Source: JAMXLL01 sp035279875
GTDB lineage: Bacteria > Desulfobacterota > Binatia > Binatales > Binataceae
NCBI GenBank assembly: GCA_035279875.1
Contig: DATEGX010000414.1
Coordinates: 1 to 7,974, forward strand
Reading direction: 5' to 3'
Length of the DNA: 7,974 nt
The first letter of the stretch is position 1. Every line of letters starts with the position of its first letter. Shown here piece after piece: positions 1-5,539 of this stretch. The position numbers and the translations under genes were made by a program. Under the pieces are notes generated by a model. That model was not told the origin of the DNA. It did not search any database and was given only the letters and a program-made list of their open reading frames with translations.

Positions 1-363
1 GTTCCACGGCTGGCGCGCCGGCGGCTCACCCCACTCGTCCGGCGTGAAGCCCCACGGCTCCTGCGCCGAGTGCGGTCCGGGCAGCGCCCAGTGCCGGGCC
101 CGGACGTCGTCGGTGTACCAGTCGGGGATCGGGTCGTCCGCGAACGGGTTGCCGTAGCTGCTCGGCGCGTTGTACGGCGTGTGCGGATCCCACAGGTGCA
201 CATGGCAGAACCAGTCGTCACCGTCGCCGTGGCGGTCGAGCCACTCCAGCACGTCGGGGACCACTTCGTGAAAGACGATCGCAATTATGGTCGGCACCGC
301 CCATATCAGGATGGTCACCGCGAATTGCTGCCCGCGCGCCAAATCAGCCGTCCCGTGACGCAT
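1..363 (-). CDS. Hybrid reading frame: site-2 protease (M50) N-terminus joined in frame to a sulfatase fragment; runs off left edge
   Basis: An open frame of 121 codons starts at ATG 361-363 and has no stop before the window edge. It overlaps the end of xerD by 20 bp; a TTG at 340-342 is an alternative start. Residues 14-31 are a hydrophobic helix (AVTILIWAVPTIIAIVF) followed by His-Glu-Val, which resembles the first membrane segment and the start of the HExxH zinc motif of M50 site-2 proteases. That family often follows xerD. The second motif histidine is missing: the frame reads HEVVP. From about residue 34 the protein instead resembles the middle of a type-I sulfatase: DDWFCHVHLWDPHTPY (residues 49-64), then a GNPFADDP/GPHSAQEPWG stretch seen in this family. 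The sulfatase CxPxR formylglycine site would lie upstream and is absent, and its C-terminus is off-window. Neither half could work as it stands. Each half is recognised by motif memory only; the join is treated separately. Confidence 0.7.
   Translation of the reverse strand, partial: MRHGTADLARGQQFAVTILIWAVPTIIAIVFHEVVPDVLEWLDRHGDGDDWFCHVHLWDPHTPYNAPSSYGNPFADDPIPDWYTDDVRARHWALPGPHSAQEPWGFTPDEWGEPPARQPWN
259..270 (-). other. Junction between M50 protease sequence and sulfatase sequence
   Basis: On the right (271-363) the minus strand encodes the M50 leader helix. On the left (1-258) it encodes sulfatase. The codons for His-Glu-Val-Val at 259-270 could belong to either parent, so the breakpoint cannot be placed more finely and short microhomology is possible. 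By hand count, 1-260 is 188/260 GC (72%), whereas 261-360 is 60/100. Third-position GC is 75/80 over codons 1-240 and 24/33 over the M50 part. No transposon end, direct repeat or tRNA is visible at the join. Confidence 0.65.
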
Positions 364-1339
364 CCGCCGCGCGCGCTGCCCTCGGATGAAATGTGCGATG
401 GACCTTGCGCAGATGGGTCCGCGACAGGTGCGTATACAGCTGCGTTGTGGATATATCGCTATGGCCGAGCATTTCCTGCACCGCCCGCAGGTCGGCACCG
501 CCCTCGAGCAGATGAGTGGCGAAGCAATGGCGAAGTGTGTGAGGGGTGACCCAGGCGAGGCGGTCGTCGGAGGCGGCCCAGCCCTTGAGCGCCTTGAAAA
601 AACCCTGGCGGGTCATCGCCCGACCCAGCCTTGTGATGAAAACCGCTGAGTTCGGCCGCACCGTCTGGGCGTCGCCATTCCCTTTCCTGCCACCTCGTTC
701 CTGCGCGGCCTTGTTCCGTGCAGACAGATAGCTCCGGAGCGCCCGCGATGCGGCCCCGCCGAGCGGCACGAGACGCTCCTTGCCGCCCTTACCGAGCACG
801 ATAACGACCCGCGCGGCCAGATCGACCTGATTCATCCGAAGGCCTACCAATTCTGAAACCCTCAAGCCGCAACCGTAGGCCATCTCGAGCATCGCGGCAT
901 CACGCAAGCCGCGCAACGTGCTGGAATCGACCGCGTCGAGCAAAACCACGATTTCATTGCGGCCAAGGGTGCGCGGCAAGGCGCGTGGATGGGGCCGCAG
1001 CTTGAGATTCTGGGCGGGGTCGTGTTCGAGAATCCCCCGCTCGAGCAATTCGCGAATCAAGCCGCGAACCGCGGCCAGACGGCGCCGCTGGCTCGCAACC
1101 GCGAACTCACGCTGCGCCAGATCCTCGAGGTAGGCGGTCAGGATCCGGGCGTCCAGATCCACAGGTTCAAGCCGTCGGACACGGCAGAATTCCTGAAAAT
1201 CACGCAGGTCATGGCCGTAAGCTTCGAGCGAATTGCGCGCCAGCCCACGCTCGACCGTCTGCCTCGCCAGATGTCTGTCAATGAGCTCGTCCCATCGCAG
1301 TCCGGCCTCGCCGCTCACCGCCACCACCCCGTGTCCCAT
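344..1339 (-). CDS. xerD: Site-specific tyrosine recombinase XerD
   Basis: A 331-residue tyrosine recombinase, which in its family acts with XerC at the chromosomal dif site to resolve chromosome dimers before division. The N-terminal SAM-like core-binding domain spans about residues 15-105 (NSLEAYGHDLRDF, SQRRRLAAVRGL). The catalytic domain follows from about 120. All catalytic residues are present: R160 in GCGLRVSEL, K184 in GKGGKERLVPLG, H267 and R270 in TPHTLRH, H293 in LGHSDISTTQ and nucleophile Y302 in LYTH. The ending (LRKVHRTFHPRA) is closer to XerD than to XerC as I remember them, so the D assignment is likely but not certain. It is longer than the usual ~298 residues because of a short N-terminal extension and a basic, Gly-rich loop of about 12 extra residues near 209-228. 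The ATG start is preceded by GAGGGAAAGG at 1345-1354. It lies 20 bp downstream of glnD and overlaps the next frame by 20 bp. Confidence 0.93.
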   Translation of the reverse strand: MGHGVVAVSGEAGLRWDELIDRHLARQTVERGLARNSLEAYGHDLRDFQEFCRVRRLEPVDLDARILTAYLEDLAQREFAVASQRRRLAAVRGLIRELLERGILEHDPAQNLKLRPHPRALPRTLGRNEIVVLLDAVDSSTLRGLRDAAMLEMAYGCGLRVSELVGLRMNQVDLAARVVIVLGKGGKERLVPLGGAASRALRSYLSARNKAAQERGGRKGNGDAQTVRPNSAVFITRLGRAMTRQGFFKALKGWAASDDRLAWVTPHTLRHCFATHLLEGGADLRAVQEMLGHSDISTTQLYTHLSRTHLRKVHRTFHPRAARAADASRDG

Positions 1340-1344
1340 GAATG

Positions 1345-1354
1345 CCTTTCCCTC
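1345..1354 (-). promoter_or_regulatory. Ribosome binding site of xerD
   Basis: The purine run GAGGGAAAGG sits in the 20-bp gap after the glnD stop (TAG, 1360-1362), with AAAGG five bases from the ATG at 1337-1339. It supports that ATG over the nearby in-frame GTG codons. Confidence 0.6.
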
Positions 1355-1359
1355 AAAGC

Positions 1360-4104
1360 CTATGCGACGCTCGAAGGATCCTCCTCGAGGCTGGCTATCA
1401 GCGCCCCGCGTAGCGCTCTCATGCGCTCGAGGTCGACGATCTTTTCGCCGGTGCGATCGCTGATGTAGAAAACGTCGAGCGCCTGATCGGCGTTGGTCGA
1501 AATCCGCGCCAGATGAATTATGTAACCAAGCTTGAACAGGGTATGCGTGATCGCGAAAAGCAATCCGACCCGGTCCTGGGTGAAAACATCGACCACCGTG
1601 AAGCGCTCGGAGGAGCGGTTGTCGACCGTTACCTCTGTCTGCACCCGGCGCACGAATTTGCGCCCGCCCAAGCGGCTGCGCAGGGTGCCTGCCACCAGGG
1701 CCGCGATATCCTGCTGACCCTCTAGCACGCGTTCGAGGTCGCGCTCGACGCGGAGCCAGCGCTCTTCTTCCATCGCGAGCGCGCCGCTCTCCTGCAGATT
1801 TGCCACGTGGAAAACGTCCAGCGCGATCCCGTCGGCGCGGGTGGTAATGCGCGCGGACAGGATATTGAGGTAGTTGGCGGTCAGCGCGCCGGCGATTTTG
1901 GAAAACAGGCCGGGCTCGTCACGGGTGACCACGATAAATTCGCTGAATTCGAGCTCCGGGAAATGGCGATGGCGGCAAACCAGGCGCTGCTCGTTCAGCG
2001 TGCGCATCGCCTCGAAATGAAGCGCGATATCGGCTTCGGGCACCGTCAGAAAATACCGTTCGGGCATCAGATCGAGAAAGCGCGAAATCTCGCTAGGGTC
2101 GGCGCTGGTGGCCGCAAGCCGGCTCTGCACCGCCGCCTTGACCAACACCAGGCGCCGCTCCGGATCGACTGCTTCACGATCGCCCTGCTCGAGGATCTTC
2201 AGCGCCTTCATGTACAAATCGCCGAGCAGCATATCGCGCCAGTTGTTGTAGACTTTGGGCGCGACCGCGCGCATATCGGCGAAAGTCAGCAGGTAGAGCG
2301 CCTTCAGCCGGCCGATCGAACCGGCCAGCCGGGCAAAATCGTTGACCGTGCGATCGTCTTCAACGTCCCCCTTCTGCGCGACCTGCGACATGATCAGATG
2401 GTTGCGCACCAGGAACACCACCAGGTCGGTCTGCTCGCTGTCGCATCCGAGCCGCCGGCAAACTTCCGCGGTCAGCACAGCCCCGCGCTCATGATGGTCA
2501 TGGCCGTGGCCTTTGCCGATATCGTGAAGCAGGAGTGCCAGGAAAATGATCGGCAGAGCATCGTATTCGCGCGCGACCTCGGTCAGCAGCGGGTTGGCGT
2601 CTTTGAACTCGCCCGCGCGCAACCGTTCCAGCTCGCGCACCGCGGCCAGCGAATGCCGGTCGACGGTGTAGATATGGTAGAGGTCGTGCAGCACGCGCGC
2701 GTACAGGTTGCCGAACTCCGGAATGATTGCACCGAGCACGCCCGCGCGATGCATCGCCTCGAGCGTATCGGCGACGCGCTGGCGCGCGCCGAGGATTCCA
2801 ATCAGCGCGGCTCCGGCGACGGAATCCCGCCGCATCGGGTCATCGATCAAGCCGAGATTGTCGCGCACGAGCTGGTAAGTGCTGCCGGATAGTTCCACGC
2901 CATGTGCCTGGCAATCGGCAAAGATTGTCAGCAGGTTAATAGGCGCGCGTTTGAATAGGCTCGCGTCCGCGATTCCGAGCACCCGGTTCTGGATAATGAC
3001 GCCGGGGCGAATCTGCCGACCTGGAATCCTCCTGAAGAAGCGCGAGGTCGTCATATCCTCGGTCACGCGCGCGATCAGACCTTCCGAGAAGCGCAGAATC
3101 GCGCTGGCCTGCTGGTAATACGTGCGCATCAGGTGCGCGCTGGCGGTAAGCCCGTCACCATCACGAAAGCCGAGCATCGGCGCGATCTGCTCCTGGAACT
3201 CGAAGGTAAGGTGGTCGCTATGGCGCCGGCTGAGGAAATGCATCGAATTGCGCACCCGCAGCAGGAGGTCCTGGGCCGCCGACACCTCGCTCAGCTCGTT
3301 GTCGATGATTATCGCGCGTTGTACCAGTTCGACCAGCGAATGGACCTTGTACTTGACCTTGGCCAGCCAGAGCGCCGTATGCAGGTCGCGCAAACCACCC
3401 TCGCCTTCCTTGACCTGCGGTTCGAGGAGGTAGACGGATTCGCCGTACTTCTTATGGCGCTCACGGCTTTCCTCGAGCTTAACCTTGAAGAAATTCTGCT
3501 GGTCGCGGTTGAGCACGTCATTGACCAGCGCCTTGTCGAATTGTGCGTAAAGCTTATCGTCGCCGGCCAGCAAGCGGGCGTCCAGAATCGCGGTCTTTTC
3601 CTTGAGGTCGGCCGCCGCCATCTTGACGCATTCGGCCGCGCTCCGCACCGAATAGCCGACTATCAGCCCGGCGTCCCATAGCGCGTGAAGAATCGTTTCC
3701 GTGACGATTTCGAGATACGGTCCGGGCTTGTAATCGTGCAGGAAAAGCAGATCGATATCCGAGTAGGGGTTAAGCTCGGAGCGCCCGTAACCGCCCCGTG
3801 CCACTACCGTGAGCCGTTGATTGAGCCGTGAGAAGCGCTTGCCGTGCTCCGCGTCGGCATGGGCATAGAGCGTGCGCAGCAGGCGATCCATCGCCGTCGA
3901 GAAGTCGCGCACGATCTCGACGCCGCCCGCCCCCTCCAGATGACGCTGGAAGAGTTCCTCGCGGATCTCGTCGACGTATTGCCGCGCAAAAACGCCCGCT
4001 CGCACTCCGCGCCCTAGCTCCTCGAGCATCGCGGCTTCGTCTCGTGGCGTGGTCGCGCGAGATACCAGCTTCGAAGACTGGAGAGAGCCTGACGCGTCGC
4101 TCAC
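1360..4104 (-). CDS. glnD: Bifunctional [protein-PII] uridylyltransferase / uridylyl-removing enzyme GlnD
   Basis: A cytoplasmic nitrogen sensor. In its family it uridylylates PII proteins when glutamine is low and removes UMP when glutamine is high, so controlling glutamine synthetase and Ntr signalling. Numbered from the chosen GTG (914 aa; E. coli GlnD is about 890): the nucleotidyltransferase motif GGYGRSELNPYSDIDLL is at 104-120 with metal-binding D116 and D118. A conserved DLYHIYTVDRHSL segment is at 474-486. The HD phosphohydrolase motif LLHDIGKG...HDHHERGA lies around 526-542. Two ACT domains, the likely glutamine sensors, are at about 722-769 (DEPGLFSKIAGAL) and 835-892 (DRVGLLFAITHTLF). 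Both transferase and removing activities look intact. The frame stays open upstream to 4233, but that part overlaps the amidase and is not GlnD-like. GTG 4102-4104 overlaps the amidase stop as GTGA, suggesting translational coupling; ATG at 4027-4029 (889 aa) is the main alternative. Confidence 0.95.
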   Translation of the reverse strand: MSDASGSLQSSKLVSRATTPRDEAAMLEELGRGVRAGVFARQYVDEIREELFQRHLEGAGGVEIVRDFSTAMDRLLRTLYAHADAEHGKRFSRLNQRLTVVARGGYGRSELNPYSDIDLLFLHDYKPGPYLEIVTETILHALWDAGLIVGYSVRSAAECVKMAAADLKEKTAILDARLLAGDDKLYAQFDKALVNDVLNRDQQNFFKVKLEESRERHKKYGESVYLLEPQVKEGEGGLRDLHTALWLAKVKYKVHSLVELVQRAIIIDNELSEVSAAQDLLLRVRNSMHFLSRRHSDHLTFEFQEQIAPMLGFRDGDGLTASAHLMRTYYQQASAILRFSEGLIARVTEDMTTSRFFRRIPGRQIRPGVIIQNRVLGIADASLFKRAPINLLTIFADCQAHGVELSGSTYQLVRDNLGLIDDPMRRDSVAGAALIGILGARQRVADTLEAMHRAGVLGAIIPEFGNLYARVLHDLYHIYTVDRHSLAAVRELERLRAGEFKDANPLLTEVAREYDALPIIFLALLLHDIGKGHGHDHHERGAVLTAEVCRRLGCDSEQTDLVVFLVRNHLIMSQVAQKGDVEDDRTVNDFARLAGSIGRLKALYLLTFADMRAVAPKVYNNWRDMLLGDLYMKALKILEQGDREAVDPERRLVLVKAAVQSRLAATSADPSEISRFLDLMPERYFLTVPEADIALHFEAMRTLNEQRLVCRHRHFPELEFSEFIVVTRDEPGLFSKIAGALTANYLNILSARITTRADGIALDVFHVANLQESGALAMEEERWLRVERDLERVLEGQQDIAALVAGTLRSRLGGRKFVRRVQTEVTVDNRSSERFTVVDVFTQDRVGLLFAITHTLFKLGYIIHLARISTNADQALDVFYISDRTGEKIVDLERMRALRGALIASLEEDPSSVA

Positions 4105-5501
4105 AGATTGCCCACTGCCGCGTCTGCGTTGAAGTAGTGCACCACGGCGGCGGCAATACCGCTCGCCAGAGCCTCCTGGTAGGGCGCTTCGGTCAGCGTC
4201 CGCGCCTCCTGCGGATTGGACAGAAAACCGCATTCGATCAGCACGGCTGGCATCTCGGCGCCAACCAGCACGTAGAACGGTCCCTGCTTTGCCCCCAATG
4301 CGTTCACGCTGACCCCCAAACTGGCCTCTACACTTGCCGCGCTCTCGGCCTCGATCATCCGCGCCAGTGCGGCTGATTCATTGGCCTTATAGTCCTGCCG
4401 CAAGTTGGTGAGGATGTAGTTTAGGTTGGGCTCGGCGACTGCGCCATAGCCGGCCGCGCCGCCGTTTTCCATCCGCGCCAGCCGGATCGTCGCCCGATCG
4501 GTAGTGTTGTTCAGATAGTAGGTCTCGATCCCGCTGGTGCTTTCGCTCGGGCTGGAATTCAGATGGATCGAGACGAAAAGGTCGGCACGCGCGGTGTTGG
4601 CCACCGCGGTTCGCTCCGCCAGGCTGAGGAAGCGATCCCCGTCACGGGTAAGCTCAACGCTGACACCGCGGGCTTCGAGGGCGGCCGCCAGGCGGCTGGC
4701 GATCGCGAGCGCGACGTTCTTTTCCTCGATACCTCCCGCCGACGCCGTTCCCGGATCGTATCCTCCGTGACCCGCATCGATCACCACCAGCGGCCGGCCG
4801 TCGTGATTGTGCGACTCAGGTGCGATCGCGACCGGACGCAGCGCCGGGACCGAGTCGCCAGCGCGGACGGCGGCCAGCGACTGGTTGTGTCCTCGTTCAG
4901 CTTTTGCGCCGCCGGCCATTGTGCGTGCGGAATTGTCTTCCAGGGGCCGCTTAGGGGCTAGTTGCGCTGCAGGTGCCCTCCTATAGCCTGCAACCGGGCG
5001 GGTCTCGTCGGCGACCGGTCGATACCCCGCCGCGACCGTTAGCGACGAAGGGCGGCCTTGCGCCATTTCAGTGAAAAGCGGGCGCGCAAGGTCGGGAAGT
5101 TTGCCAGCGGGCGCGATCCGCACCACCAATTCGTGCCGCAGGTGCGCGACCGCGTAGTCGACCTTGCCGTTAACCGTGATCACCAGGCGCGCATGCCCGC
5201 CGCCAAGGTCGTTGAGGCTGACGCGCGTCACCGGAAACTGGCCCGCCGCGTAGAGCGTCCGTCCGGGATTTACGATTCCAATCTGCTGAAGGTCGATCCA
5301 AAGCTCCTCGCCATGACCGCTCACATACCAACGCGGAACCTGGCCATGTATATGGAAATGGACTTCGACCGCGCCCCCCGCAGTCAGCAGCGTAGCCTGC
5401 TCGATCGTTGCGGCGCGTGCCGATACCGCCAGCGCCAAGATCGCGAACGTAATACAAAGTCGCGCCGCCAGCCGCTGGTTGGATGCCGCCGCGGGTCTCA
5501 A
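4101..5501 (-). CDS. amiC: N-acetylmuramoyl-L-alanine amidase with AMIN domain (AmiC type)
   Basis: A 466-residue exported zinc amidase of the Amidase_3 family, which cuts the bond between N-acetylmuramic acid and L-alanine of the stem peptide, typically to separate daughter cells. Residues 1-30 form a Sec-type signal peptide (RLAARLC, then a hydrophobic core, then SARA|A) with no twin-arginine, unlike E. coli AmiA/AmiC, and no lipobox. An AMIN domain, which localises such enzymes to septal peptidoglycan, spans about 33-130. A Pro/Ala/Arg-rich linker follows to about 235. The catalytic domain runs from 238 to the end with zinc ligands H245 (IDAGHGGYDPG), E260 (GGIEEKN) and H313 (SIHLNSS), and catalytic E423 (LIECGFLSNP). 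The start is TTG, supported by an SD site six bases upstream and by the signal peptide; no ATG/GTG lies in frame between the upstream stop and the signal sequence. It lies 38 bp after mutS and overlaps glnD by 4 bp. The family is certain; the AmiC label is by domain layout. Confidence 0.93.
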   Translation of the reverse strand: MRPAAASNQRLAARLCITFAILALAVSARAATIEQATLLTAGGAVEVHFHIHGQVPRWYVSGHGEELWIDLQQIGIVNPGRTLYAAGQFPVTRVSLNDLGGGHARLVITVNGKVDYAVAHLRHELVVRIAPAGKLPDLARPLFTEMAQGRPSSLTVAAGYRPVADETRPVAGYRRAPAAQLAPKRPLEDNSARTMAGGAKAERGHNQSLAAVRAGDSVPALRPVAIAPESHNHDGRPLVVIDAGHGGYDPGTASAGGIEEKNVALAIASRLAAALEARGVSVELTRDGDRFLSLAERTAVANTARADLFVSIHLNSSPSESTSGIETYYLNNTTDRATIRLARMENGGAAGYGAVAEPNLNYILTNLRQDYKANESAALARMIEAESAASVEASLGVSVNALGAKQGPFYVLVGAEMPAVLIECGFLSNPQEARTLTEAPYQEALASGIAAAVVHYFNADAAVGNL

Positions 5502-5507
5502 CCGCCG

Positions 5508-5513
5508 CCCCTC
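5508..5513 (-). promoter_or_regulatory. Ribosome binding site deciding the TTG start of the amidase
   Basis: GAGGGG lies six bases upstream of the TTG at 5499-5501, inside the 38-bp gap after the mutS stop (TAG, 5540-5542). In frame, the only upstream stop is TGA overlapping the mutS end, and no ATG or GTG intervenes. This makes the TTG the best start. Confidence 0.65.
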
Positions 5514-5539
5514 AGCCCGGCCCTTCCCACGCTTCGCCC

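Noticed and set aside
70..549. Plus-strand frame of 159 codons covering the M50/sulfatase junction and the end of xerD
   Set aside because: It crosses the composition break and is antisense to two recognisable coding segments. It shows no domain or convincing ribosome binding site.
989..1468. Plus-strand frame spanning the glnD-xerD boundary
   Set aside because: It is antisense to conserved parts of both genes (XerD N-terminal domain and GlnD ACT domain) and has no motif of its own.
1807..2892. A 361-codon open frame on the plus strand, antisense to glnD
   Set aside because: It lies wholly inside glnD, whose domains and motifs are intact. Its translation shows no recognisable motif and is rich in Arg, Gln and His, as expected for an antisense shadow in GC-rich DNA.
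1453..4829. Three copies of the octamer GCGATCGC (1453-1460, 4699-4706, 4822-4829)
   Set aside because: This is more than the ~0.3 expected from base composition, but two copies encode Ala-Ile and one Ser-Asp-Arg within conserved genes. Three copies are too few to claim an over-represented motif.
5502..5539. Possible promoter or terminator between mutS and the amidase
   Set aside because: The gap is only 38 bp and holds an SD site but no stem-loop with a T-run and no -10/-35 pair.
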